Source: a bacterium (GTDB lineage: Bacteria > Patescibacteriota > Microgenomatia > UBA8517). Taken from it: a stretch of DNA of 25,219 nucleotides. The translations under genes were made by a program, and so were the position numbers. Where the stretch lies: positions 1 to 25,219 of the forward strand of contig JAKAKU010000068.1 in NCBI GenBank assembly GCA_021824385.1, read 5' to 3'. Below the pieces are notes generated by a model. The model made no database searches. It was not told the origin of the DNA and saw only the letters and a list, made by a program, of their open reading frames with translations. Positions 1 to 6,365 of this stretch are shown one piece after another; position 1 is the stretch's first letter; each line of letters begins with the position of its first letter.

Positions 1-1963
1 CTGGTTGCTGATCAAAGGCACTTATCGTTTGGCCACGCCGATACCAGTCGGTGTGCCCGATGGGGAAATAAAAATCGTCTCGAAATGTTTCGTCTGTTAA
101 AAACTCCAATGATGCTTTCCCTGCATTCAAAAATTCTTCATTTTTAAGTACATTGCCGGCAATAAGCAAACTTTCGGGCAAAATAGCATTATTGTATGCC
201 AGGTATGAATCAAACCAATGCCATGTCTCAGTTTTATTTCTGGTGAGTGCTTCACTCAGTTCTGTTGCATAATTCTTAATTGTTTTTTTCAAAGCTTGTT
301 TCTTGAAAATATGGTGAACATTGGCAAATGCCTTTATGAGAAATGCTTTTGAGCGCTGATGGTCGACTGACAGGAAGTTCGGGAGCGCCAATAGAAACAT
401 CTCACGTGCGCGTTTCCTTAGAGAAAACGACATATGTGGATTGATGATTACTTCGCTCAAAGCCCACAGTGCTCGGGCATTTGATTCTTCAATATCTTCA
501 GCTTTGTTTTGATCTGTTTCTTTTTTGTTTCCATAGGCAACATAGTTTACAAATGTGCCGTCGGGGCATTGGCAATGCTCCAAAAATTCAACATAAATAT
601 TCGTGAGCTTCAAAACTCTACTTTTAAATCCATGTGACATAAGCCAGCTGCAAAGAACGAGCGCTCGAGCATTGTCGTCGATAGTGTAGCCAAATTCTTT
701 GTTTGGTATATTGCCGTTTGCAAATTGAAACAGTCCAAACCCGTCAGTCATGCGTTTTAAGTGGTTCAGCTTAAGCGGCGGAAGAACAGGCTCAATTGTA
801 CGCACAAGCGGACTATAAATAGACAGCAGTTGCATATATTCTTTAGCAACATTTCCCCACAACATGTAGCGAGTTGTGTCATAGGCATATTTATTCATTT
901 CAAGAAGTTTTTGTTTGTGTTCCATGAGAGACAGTACACTTTCGGCGTAAGCATCAGAATCTTTTACGGGCACCAGTTTGCCGTTGTGTTCATTGATGAT
1001 TTCTCTGGCTTGAGGAAAGCTGGTACTGACAACGGTACGGCCAGTTCCAAGAGCATATGAAAGCGTTCCACTTACCGCCTGATCGGGATTGATGGATGTT
1101 GAAATATAAATGTCAGTAGCTTTCAAAAAAAACAACAAATTGGGAACACTAAAATATTGGTCGTAAAACTTCACATGCTTTTTGAGTTTTAATTTGGTGA
1201 CCAGTTTTAACAGTTCAATTCGATACCGTTCACCTTCTTCGCGTTGCACAACCGGATGGGTTTGCCCGAGTATCAAATACTTTGTACGAGGATGTTTTTT
1301 AACGATTTTTGGAAGTGCCTGTAATACATATTCAATTCCTTTTCCTCGACTGAGAAGCCCAAAAGTAGAAAGAACAAATGTGTTATTCAGTTTGAGCTTA
1401 GTTTTATATCGTCTACTTTCCGAAAACTGTGTGTCATGAATGCCATGCGGAATAACGGTAATTTTCCCGAGCACTTCCGGATAAATTTCCTCTAATCGCT
1501 CCTTTGAAGAATTGGTAAGAACTACCACACCTTTTGCAATTTCAATAATTTCTTTGGTTACTGCATGCATTTTTGGGTTTGGGTTGGGGAGTACCGTATG
1601 GAGTGTCACAATAATTGGCTTTGTGCAGGTGCGCATAAAGTGCAAAATATTTTCGCCAAATTTCCCGCCATAAATGCCATATTCGTGTTGTAACATGACT
1701 CCAGCAACGAGCGCGTTGTTGTTCAGTTTCCTGGCAAACGCTTCGTGCTCTCGTTTACTGTTTTGGTCGATTTGCCACTCTACCTCAGGTGGATATTCAT
1801 AGGTGTCGAGAGGTGACAAATTCATGGCACACACCTTGCAAATAGCTCTATCTTCCAATATTCGTTGACTTCCCGTGAGGAGATCTTGGGTAAAAGTCGC
1901 AATGCCACATTCCCGAGGGGGATAGGTACCGACAAAGACTATTACCGGCTTTGGACGCGACAT
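1..1963 (-). CDS. GT4-family glycosyltransferase with C-terminal helical domain, 3' end outside window
   Basis: The reverse strand is open from the ATG at 1963 to the window edge, giving about 654 residues. The N-terminus reads MSRPKPVIVFVGTYPPRECG, a typical GT4 opening with a glycine-rich loop. The middle has a GT-B C-terminal Rossmann half (FGLLSRGKGIEYVLQALPKI) and a nucleotide-sugar region around SGTLSYALGTGRTVVSTSF. After about residue 400 the sequence changes to a helical, Trp/Tyr-rich region (GYTIDDNARALVL, WHWFDSYLAYNNAILPESL) resembling the alpha/alpha-toroid domains fused to some bacterial glycosyltransferases. Probable role: cytoplasmic sugar transfer for a cell-surface glycan or storage polymer; donor and acceptor are not evident. 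No Shine-Dalgarno is seen, and a TATAAT lies 8 bases upstream of the ATG, suggesting a very short leader. The family call is firm; the function of the C-terminal domain is inference. Confidence 0.85.
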   Translation of the reverse strand, partial: MSRPKPVIVFVGTYPPRECGIATFTQDLLTGSQRILEDRAICKVCAMNLSPLDTYEYPPEVEWQIDQNSKREHEAFARKLNNNALVAGVMLQHEYGIYGGKFGENILHFMRTCTKPIIVTLHTVLPNPNPKMHAVTKEIIEIAKGVVVLTNSSKERLEEIYPEVLGKITVIPHGIHDTQFSESRRYKTKLKLNNTFVLSTFGLLSRGKGIEYVLQALPKIVKKHPRTKYLILGQTHPVVQREEGERYRIELLKLVTKLKLKKHVKFYDQYFSVPNLLFFLKATDIYISTSINPDQAVSGTLSYALGTGRTVVSTSFPQAREIINEHNGKLVPVKDSDAYAESVLSLMEHKQKLLEMNKYAYDTTRYMLWGNVAKEYMQLLSIYSPLVRTIEPVLPPLKLNHLKRMTDGFGLFQFANGNIPNKEFGYTIDDNARALVLCSWLMSHGFKSRVLKLTNIYVEFLEHCQCPDGTFVNYVAYGNKKETDQNKAEDIEESNARALWALSEVIINPHMSFSLRKRAREMFLLALPNFLSVDHQRSKAFLIKAFANVHHIFKKQALKKTIKNYATELSEALTRNKTETWHWFDSYLAYNNAILPESLLIAGNVLKNEEFLNAGKASLEFLTDETFRDDFYFPIGHTDWYRRGQTISAFDQQP

Positions 1964-1971
1964 GAACCTAT

Positions 1972-1977
1972 ATTATA
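1972..1977 (-). promoter_or_regulatory. -10 box for the glycosyltransferase
   Basis: A perfect TATAAT on the minus strand lies 8 bases before the ATG at 1963. No convincing -35 hexamer is found at 17 bp. The predicted transcript would begin at or within a couple of bases of the start codon. Confidence 0.5.
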
Positions 1978-2015
1978 GTCTTAGTTTATGTTTTTACCTA
2001 TTTTTATGTATGGTT

Positions 2016-2043
2016 AATGTAAATACGAAAATGTAAATACGAA
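2016..2043. repeat. Two perfect 14-bp tandem repeats
   Basis: AATGTAAATACGAA occurs twice head to tail, just past the 3' end of the phosphoglycerate mutase gene and upstream of the glycosyltransferase promoter. It probably reflects replication slippage. No dyad symmetry or T-run makes it a terminator. Confidence 0.9.
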
Positions 2044-2049
2044 GATGAA

Positions 2050-2700
2050 CTACAACTTTCCTTTATCCGGGTTTAGTCCTCTAATCTCAGAGTTTTTTAT
2101 GTGGCCCTCTGAGTCAAACTCATAAATGTGAACTTCTCCAATTCCAATTTCTAAACGGGTAACATCGTCATCAGACAATTTTTGCAAATACTTGGTCAGC
2201 GCTCGAAGTGAATTTCCATGTGCCGCAATAAGCACATTTTTACCACTCTTGAGGGAGGGCAATATATGCTCTTCAAAATAGGGAACCGCACGCTCATACA
2301 CTTGTTTTAAAGTTTCGCCTTCTGGCACGGCATGATCCCAACCACGCCGTATGTTTTGGAATTCTTCTTCCCCAACTTCTTCTTTTACTTGCCATTTGTT
2401 TTTGCCGGCGTGAATGCCATAATGCCTTTCGTTTAAAGCTTCATGTTCATGAACTGGAATTTCTTTACCCCCGAGTGACTCTAAAATAATCGAAGCGGTG
2501 TCTTTGGCACGTTTAAGTTTTGAAGTGTGTGCGGCATGAATCTCAATATCTCTCAGGTGTTCGGCCATCTTTTTGGCATCCAGTTTACCGTCTTCGTGAA
2601 GTGCCACATCGTTCCATCCAGTCCAAAGCCCAAGTTCATTCCACTCCGATTTTCCATGGCGAACGAGTACTAAGTGTCCTGTTTTTTTATTGTGTTTCAT
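2050..2700 (-). CDS. gpmA: 2,3-bisphosphoglycerate-dependent phosphoglycerate mutase
   Basis: The product is 216 aa and interconverts 3- and 2-phosphoglycerate in glycolysis/gluconeogenesis in the cytoplasm. The histidine-phosphatase signature LVLVRHGKSEWN supplies the phospho-accepting His near the N-terminus. The LWTGWNDVALHEDG segment, NERHYGIHAGKNK (dPGM-type NERHYG) and AAHGNSLRAL (second catalytic His) follow in the order expected of dPGM. The length is slightly below the usual 230-250. I chose the ATG at 2700 rather than an in-frame ATG at 2751, because the extra 17 residues match nothing in the family and lie inside the upstream gene. The start overlaps the stop of the YdeI-like gene as ATGA, which points to translational coupling. 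A general histidine-phosphatase role is the alternative, but NERHYG favours dPGM. Confidence 0.9.
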   Translation of the reverse strand: MKHNKKTGHLVLVRHGKSEWNELGLWTGWNDVALHEDGKLDAKKMAEHLRDIEIHAAHTSKLKRAKDTASIILESLGGKEIPVHEHEALNERHYGIHAGKNKWQVKEEVGEEEFQNIRRGWDHAVPEGETLKQVYERAVPYFEEHILPSLKSGKNVLIAAHGNSLRALTKYLQKLSDDDVTRLEIGIGEVHIYEFDSEGHIKNSEIRGLNPDKGKL

Positions 2701-3230
2701 AGCTGGGGTGCAAGGAGTAATCCACCTTTGGAAACTTCCATTTCGGTACACATACTTCGGTTAAAGCAACATGGCCTCCGAGTTCCCTTTTTAAGTTTTG
2801 AGAAAGCCACCACAATATGTTTTTTTCGCGTATCTTCATTGTTGGTTGAACGAATCCATCGAATCCAATCCCATCGGGCCATTGGGGTAATATCATCCCA
2901 GATACTTTTGGCTTTCGGGTCATCTGAGAGCGCTTTTTTAAGATCGGCGGGAAGTGTCGGTTCGGGCCACTCTTGTGAAGGCTCCATGGTAACAGTTACT
3001 GTCTTTCCTTCATTTACTTTTGTGGATTTGAGCAGATTATTGTCGACCTTAAACCAATGGCTGCCACGGCCATCTGGTTCAAGAACTGTTTTAAATGGTG
3101 TGTTGTTTAATGTTCCTGTTACAAGCACCATGCCACGAGAGGGAAGTTTCATGCTTTCTTCTTTGGGAAGCTGAAGAATAATCCAGTTGTTGATTTTAAA
3201 TAGTGTGGTTTCAAAGGTAATTGGGCTCAT
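2697..3230 (-). CDS. YdeI/OmpD-associated-like protein (DUF1905 + YdeI domain)
   Basis: This 177-aa soluble protein has two parts. Residues about 1-85 fit a DUF1905-like beta domain (PSRGMVLVTGTLNNTPF, then GSHWFKVDNNLLK). Residues about 95-165 fit the YdeI/OmpD-associated helical domain (LPADLKKALSDDPKAK, ARWDWIRWIRSTNNEDTRKK). The same two-domain arrangement is common in bacteria. Its biochemical role is unknown; homologues have been linked loosely to envelope or antimicrobial-peptide tolerance. Its stop codon overlaps the phosphoglycerate mutase start by four bases, so the two are likely an operon, though no metabolic link is obvious. No signal peptide or membrane segment is visible. Confidence 0.75.
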   Translation of the reverse strand: MSPITFETTLFKINNWIILQLPKEESMKLPSRGMVLVTGTLNNTPFKTVLEPDGRGSHWFKVDNNLLKSTKVNEGKTVTVTMEPSQEWPEPTLPADLKKALSDDPKAKSIWDDITPMARWDWIRWIRSTNNEDTRKKHIVVAFSKLKKGTRRPCCFNRSMCTEMEVSKGGLLLAPQL

Positions 3231-3248
3231 AGCGCTATTTTACCAAAA

Positions 3249-3797
3249 TTATTTCACCACGGCCTTCGGGGTAGTTGTTACCACAGGCGTGGCTGAAGGA
3301 GTGGCGGTTAAGACAGGTTCAACGGGTGTTGGGACTGGTGTTGGTGGAAGCGTAGGTTCAGGGGTGGGAACAGGAGTTGGAACAGGGGTGATAACTGGTG
3401 TGGGCGAAGTCAATGAAAAAACGGCGTCAGTAAAATTAGGAGATACGGTATTAATAATAATATTCTTTGATGGGCGATAGAGTATTGCCATTGCAGATTT
3501 TTCATAAATTAACACCTTGTCTCCCACTTCGGCTTTAACAAAGAATGGCTTATCTTTCAAAAGTGCGAGATCTGATACCGTTTCGACAGTAGGCTTCTCG
3601 TCGGTAGGTAAACTAATGAGCTTTCCTACTTGTTCGGTAAGGGTGATTACTTCCATTTGGTCTTTGGGGATTTGACTTAAATCAAAGAGCAGTGGCCGGA
3701 AACGCACCAACCAAATTCCGGCATACATACCGGCACAAAAAATAACCAGAAAAAGACCTAATTTCTTCACGAGACCGAAGTTGAATACGTTGTACAT
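3249..3797 (-). CDS. Membrane-anchored hypothetical protein with Pro-Thr repeat tail
   Basis: This 182-aa protein has one N-terminal membrane segment (about residues 10-30, LGLFLVIFCAGMYAGIW) and a conserved-looking central region (about 75-125) containing DKPFFVKAEVGDKVLIYEKS and AILYRPSKNIIINTVSPN. The C-terminal tail is low-complexity PTP/VPTP repeats (about 128-170). The likely topology is a single-pass anchor with an extracytoplasmic domain and a flexible, wall-spanning tail. Similar short anchored proteins are, from memory, frequent in Patescibacteria. No enzymatic motif is recognised. It sits 19 bp upstream of the YdeI-like gene on the same strand and has its own good promoter, so it may be first in that operon. 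Confidence 0.7.
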   Translation of the reverse strand: MYNVFNFGLVKKLGLFLVIFCAGMYAGIWLVRFRPLLFDLSQIPKDQMEVITLTEQVGKLISLPTDEKPTVETVSDLALLKDKPFFVKAEVGDKVLIYEKSAMAILYRPSKNIIINTVSPNFTDAVFSLTSPTPVITPVPTPVPTPEPTLPPTPVPTPVEPVLTATPSATPVVTTTPKAVVK

Positions 3798-3807
3798 GTG
3801 TTAGCTA

Positions 3808-3836
3808 TATATACAATCAAGTAAACTATTTCTCAA
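3808..3836 (-). promoter_or_regulatory. Sigma70-like promoter of the PT-repeat protein gene
   Basis: On the minus strand TTGAGA (3831-3836) and TATATA (3808-3813) are separated by exactly 17 bp, 10 bases ahead of the ATG at 3797. Confidence 0.65.
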
Positions 3837-3874
3837 GGAACAATCTGGCTTGTTCTCACGATATACGTTTATGA

Positions 3875-4015
3875 ATGGGGAAAAACGAGGTATTTTTTAA
3901 GGAAGTAAATAAAAAACTTGGGGTCCCTGATGCATCTTCGTTTGAACCACTTTTAGCTCATTTTGAACAGCTGCGGCTTATCTACGAAGCCAAAGAGGAG
4001 GAAGACCATGACTAA
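3875..4015 (+). CDS. Small acidic 46-aa protein upstream of the PLD-like gene
   Basis: The ATG at 3875 opens a 46-codon frame starting MGKNEVFFKEVNKKLGV and ending EAKEEEDHD. The product is soluble, helical-looking and acidic at its C-terminus, with no recognised domain. The case for a real gene is its geometry: its last codons overlap the next gene's start by 8 bases (ATGACTAA), and that gene's strong AGGAGG ribosome binding site lies inside this frame. This suggests translational coupling. No clear Shine-Dalgarno precedes this ORF itself. It may be a partner or modulator of the nuclease-like protein; that is inference from position only. Confidence 0.5.
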   Translation: MGKNEVFFKEVNKKLGVPDASSFEPLLAHFEQLRLIYEAKEEEDHD

Positions 4016-4448
4016 TTCCTCACTGTTTGACGAGACAACCTTCTACTCGCAGTTTACCAGAGATTTACTTTGCTGTAGGAGCGAAGTTGTGATTGAGAGT
4101 CCGTTCATCACAACACAAAGAATGAGGACCCTTTCCCCGGTTTTTGAGGAGTTAATCAGAAGAAATGTCGCAGTATATATCTTCACGCGTGACCCAAAAG
4201 AACACTCAGAAACCTATGAGATTCAATCTGAAGCAGAAATACGAAGGTTTGAGGAGCTGGGTGTACAGATATTATTGTGCACCGGCAACCATCACCGTAA
4301 ACTCGCAATTCTTGACCGAAAGATTCTTTGGGAAGGAAGTTTAAACATCCTATCTCAAATAAAAAGCAGGGAAATTATGCGCCGGATTGACAATCAAGAG
4401 ACAACACAGGAAATGTTTGATTTTTTGCGCCTCGGTCGATTTCTTTAA
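4008..4448 (+). CDS. Phospholipase D-like (single HKD) protein
   Basis: This 146-aa soluble protein has one PLD-type HKD motif near residues 103-124: HRKLAILDRK followed by GSLN, fitting HxK-x4-D-x6-GSxN. An upstream VVIESPFITTQRM strand matches the start of the PLD fold. Single-HKD proteins usually dimerise to build one active site and are often nucleases (Nuc-like) rather than lipases. I chose the ATG at 4008 because AGGAGG sits at the right distance; the in-frame ATG at 3963 would add 15 residues that lie in the preceding small gene. No signal peptide is seen, so a cytoplasmic nucleic-acid role is likelier than secretion. Substrate unknown. Confidence 0.8.
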   Translation: MTNSSLFDETTFYSQFTRDLLCCRSEVVIESPFITTQRMRTLSPVFEELIRRNVAVYIFTRDPKEHSETYEIQSEAEIRRFEELGVQILLCTGNHHRKLAILDRKILWEGSLNILSQIKSREIMRRIDNQETTQEMFDFLRLGRFL

Positions 4449-4479
4449 AACATTTTAAAATCCATGGTACACTTGCTGG

Positions 4480-4485
4480 TATAAA
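4480..4485 (+). promoter_or_regulatory. Extended -10 promoter for the 82-aa gene
   Basis: TGGTATAAA matches an extended -10 (TGn plus TATAAA) 9 bases before the ATG at 4495. No good -35 is visible. AAGGA overlaps the spacer between the -10 and the start. Confidence 0.45.
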
Positions 4486-4494
4486 AGGATAACT

Positions 4495-4743
4495 ATGAGT
4501 AAAACACCTACAGAAGAAGATATTCAAACAGTATTAAAAATGCTTCAGGAGACGCAGCCCGAAAAAGCAACCCGTGAAGAGGCAATTAAAACAATAGAAA
4601 GCATGAAGTCTGTGGCCAAAATTATTGTTGACAAGGTATCTGAGGACTTAAAGTCAGGGAAGGTAACAGTAAACAAAAAAGGAGAAGTACTCCGAGATGG
4701 GGAAGTGATTTTAGAATCATCAAAAACTTCTAAAAAGGCATAA
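4495..4743 (+). CDS. Small charged hypothetical protein, 82 aa
   Basis: This soluble helical protein begins MSKTPTEEDIQTVLKMLQ and ends with a short strand-like segment (GKVTVNKKGEVLRDGEVIL) and a Lys/Ser-rich tail. No membrane segment or catalytic motif is seen and I do not recognise the family. A well-formed promoter, near-consensus AAGGA and even codon use suggest it is real. Its 3' end overlaps that of the convergent XRE regulator by 14 bases, which also argues for a compact, selected arrangement. Its size and place beside a small HTH gene would fit a toxin-antitoxin or regulator-partner pair, but nothing in the sequence proves this. Confidence 0.6.
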   Translation: MSKTPTEEDIQTVLKMLQETQPEKATREEAIKTIESMKSVAKIIVDKVSEDLKSGKVTVNKKGEVLRDGEVILESSKTSKKA

Positions 4744-4936
4744 TCTCAGAAGACTTAACTTTAAGAGCCTTCACAATCTTTTCAAGAACTTCAAAAGTGA
4801 GATTCTCTTCACCTCTTTCAATCCGTGCAAAATAATTGACGTTCATATCGGCTTTGTCCGCTACCTGCTTTTGAGTAAGTTTAGCTTGAAGTCTAATTTT
4901 TTTAATATTTTCACCGAGTTTGGTTTGAGAGTTCAT
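4730..4936 (-). CDS. XRE-family helix-turn-helix regulator, 68 aa
   Basis: The whole protein is one Cro/C1-type HTH. Helices 2-3 are at about residues 20-46 (LTQKQVADKADMNVNYFARIERGEEN), with the usual ALKVKSSEI ending that closes the five-helix fold. It is a DNA-binding protein without an effector domain. A TATAAT lies at 4956-4961 on the minus strand, and AAAGG precedes the ATG at normal distance, so this gene has a conventional leader unlike several genes further on. It is convergent with the 82-aa gene. Its target is unknown; no clear dyad operator was found in its own promoter. Confidence 0.85.
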   Translation of the reverse strand: MNSQTKLGENIKKIRLQAKLTQKQVADKADMNVNYFARIERGEENLTFEVLEKIVKALKVKSSEIMPF

Positions 4937-5130
4937 AAGTATGCCTTTATCTTGAATTATACAGTTTTCACCATTTTTTTGTTATTTATGTTATAAAATT
5001 AAATATGTCAGATATTGAATCTGATGAGTTTTTATACTGATATGTTTAAAATTAAATTCTTTAAATGAAACCAAGTTGAATACAAATAATCAATTAAAAA
5101 AGAAGTCAAACTCAAGCATAGGAATACGCA
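4937..5130. other. AT-rich intergenic spacer with no recognised gene
   Basis: About 190 very AT-rich bases contain the -10 box of the XRE gene (4956-4961) and only an 11-codon ORF (5005-5040), which is too short to support. No hairpin with a T-run was seen after the M23 gene's stop. Confidence 0.6.
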
Positions 5131-5814
5131 TTACAAGCTTGGGAATATACTTGAGGGATTTGTAGCTATTCCATTTGCTCTCACTTCAAAGTGTAAATGT
5201 GGACCAGTACTTCTTCCTGTTGAACCGACTAATCCAATAGTGGTATTCAAATCAACAATATCTCCTACTTTAACTAAAATCTTCTTCATATGGGCATAGA
5301 GAGTCTGCACACCATCTCCATGGTCTACTATCACAACATTCCCATAACCCGATTTAGAATATTCAGCTTTAACAATAGTGCCTATCATTGCTGGTTTAAT
5401 GGGATTATCTGAAACGCTTTTTAGATCAAGTGCAGGATGAAACTTAAAATACTTTTGATTCACATACATTGTAGATAAAGGAGACTGAATACTACGCTCA
5501 GTTTTAAGTTGAATTGGTGTTTCGCGTTGAGCATTGATGGTATTTATTGGAGTAGCTGCATAAGCAGATGACGGTACTAACTTAGGAAACATAATAGCAA
5601 TTACAACGAGGTTTACACCGAGGATACGATTTAGTTTTTTATGTTCAAATATATGTCTAAAAAATCGAGAGATTTTGTTTCCATTACGCCAACTTTTCAT
5701 GTTTTTAAGGCTCGGAATGAAGTTTTCTTTTCCAACAGAACGGACGTGTCGCCGTTTCACCATTTGAAGGTTTAGTCGGTACCTCAGAGGCAGATCTAAA
5801 GTGATTTTGTTCAT
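5131..5814 (-). CDS. M23 (LytM-like) peptidase, membrane anchored
   Basis: This 227-aa protein has a basic N-terminus, one membrane/signal segment at about residues 66-88 (ending near SSAYA-A, a possible signal-peptidase site) and a C-terminal M23 domain. The zinc ligands are recognisable: HPALDL (His and Asp of the HxxxD motif) and GPHLHFEV (HxH). The usual HxGxD Gly is Ala here. VDHGDGVQTLYAHM is the conserved strand between them. The predicted role is cleavage or remodelling of peptidoglycan cross-bridges outside the membrane. The long basic cytoplasmic N-terminus is unusual for the family. The gene has a good promoter 70-100 bases upstream and a hairpin enclosing its ribosome binding site. 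It diverges from the BlaI operon; co-regulation with that operon is not shown. Confidence 0.85.
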   Translation of the reverse strand: MNKITLDLPLRYRLNLQMVKRRHVRSVGKENFIPSLKNMKSWRNGNKISRFFRHIFEHKKLNRILGVNLVVIAIMFPKLVPSSAYAATPINTINAQRETPIQLKTERSIQSPLSTMYVNQKYFKFHPALDLKSVSDNPIKPAMIGTIVKAEYSKSGYGNVVIVDHGDGVQTLYAHMKKILVKVGDIVDLNTTIGLVGSTGRSTGPHLHFEVRANGIATNPSSIFPSL

Positions 5815-5818
5815 AATC

Positions 5819-5835
5819 GTCCTGACAATCAGGAC
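5819..5835 (-). promoter_or_regulatory. Hairpin sequestering the M23 gene's ribosome binding site
   Basis: GTCCTGA-TTG-TCAGGAC on the minus strand is a perfect 7-bp stem with a 3-base loop. The AGGA ribosome binding site, 5 bases before the ATG at 5814, is in the 3' arm. Folding would block initiation. Confidence 0.6.
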
Positions 5836-5882
5836 ATGAAATGGACACTAGTCAGAAGTCAAACAATCTAGGCAGTGCGAGC

Positions 5883-5911
5883 ATTCTATCGTAAAGCTTG
5901 CAAAGAGTCAA
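5883..5911 (-). promoter_or_regulatory. Sigma70-like promoter of the M23 peptidase gene
   Basis: TTGACT (5906-5911) and TAGAAT (5883-5888) on the minus strand are separated by exactly 17 bp. Transcription would start near 5876, giving a leader of about 60 bases that contains the RBS hairpin. Confidence 0.7.
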
Positions 5912-5951
5912 TTCTACCAACTTCGATTGTTTTAAAGGTGAGTAGGGCTAG

Positions 5952-5991
5952 TTGAAGGTTCGTACTATTTTCTTTACACTACGTAGTAGTA
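5952..5991 (+). promoter_or_regulatory. Promoter and BlaI-type operator of the first BlaI gene
   Basis: TTGAAG (5952-5957) and TACACT (5975-5980) have a 17-bp spacer. Overlapping the -10 and ending on the A of the ATG is TACACTA-CGT-AGTAGTA (5975-5991), 10 of 14 matches to the TACTACA-N3-TGTAGTA consensus found elsewhere in the window. It is the weakest member of the set. A core ACTACGTAGT is perfectly palindromic. Binding here would block RNA polymerase directly. Confidence 0.6.
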
Positions 5992-6365
5992 TGGATATAA
6001 AACAATTAAGCCCACTAGAGCAGGAAGTTATGAATATTGTTTGGAGTCTCAAACAATGCACGATAAGAGATGTTTCAAAGAAATTAAACGGTAAAGATCT
6101 AGCATACACTACTGTATCTACAATACTCACCCGCCTATATGAAAAAGGGATGTTAGAAAAATATGAGGAAGGTATCGCTATCGTCTATAAACCCAAATTG
6201 AAGAAAAAAGAATACAGCAAGAAACTTGCACAATTATTTATGCAAACATTCTTCACAAACTTTGGTACTGTTGCGGCTTCCTCTTTTGCCGAATCAATAG
6301 AAGAACTTCCAAAGGAAAAGAAAGAATATTTATTAAAGCTTCTCAAAGAATATGAGAACGAATAA
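5991..6365 (+). CDS. BlaI/MecI-family transcriptional repressor (copy 1)
   Basis: This 124-aa protein has an N-terminal winged helix (LSPLEQEVMNIVWSLKQCTIRDVSKKL, then LAYTTVSTILTRLYEKGML, the family's recognition-helix signature) and a C-terminal helical dimerisation region (about 80-124). BlaI/MecI proteins repress as dimers and are inactivated by proteolysis triggered by a BlaR1-type membrane sensor. I chose the ATG at 5991; an in-frame TTG at 5952 is the -35 hexamer. Its stop overlaps the start of the M56 gene by 14 bases, so the two are coupled. The context (operator over its own start, DsbA and copper genes downstream) points to an autoregulated stress repressor rather than beta-lactam resistance. 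A paralogue lies at 17780-18160. Confidence 0.9.
   Translation: MDIKQLSPLEQEVMNIVWSLKQCTIRDVSKKLNGKDLAYTTVSTILTRLYEKGMLEKYEEGIAIVYKPKLKKKEYSKKLAQLFMQTFFTNFGTVAASSFAESIEELPKEKKEYLLKLLKEYENE

Noticed and set aside
761..1439. Plus-strand open frames at 761-1060 and 1182-1439
   Set aside because: They lie wholly antisense to the glycosyltransferase, have no recognisable domain or ribosome binding site, and their composition is that of a reversed coding strand.
2674..3480. Plus-strand open frames including a Gly/Val-rich repeat protein at 3187-3480
   Set aside because: The Gly/Val repeats are the reverse reading of the Pro-Thr repeat tail of the minus-strand gene at 3249-3797.
5005..5040. 11-codon ORF MSDIESDEFLY
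   Set aside because: Too short, with no ribosome binding site or partner gene.
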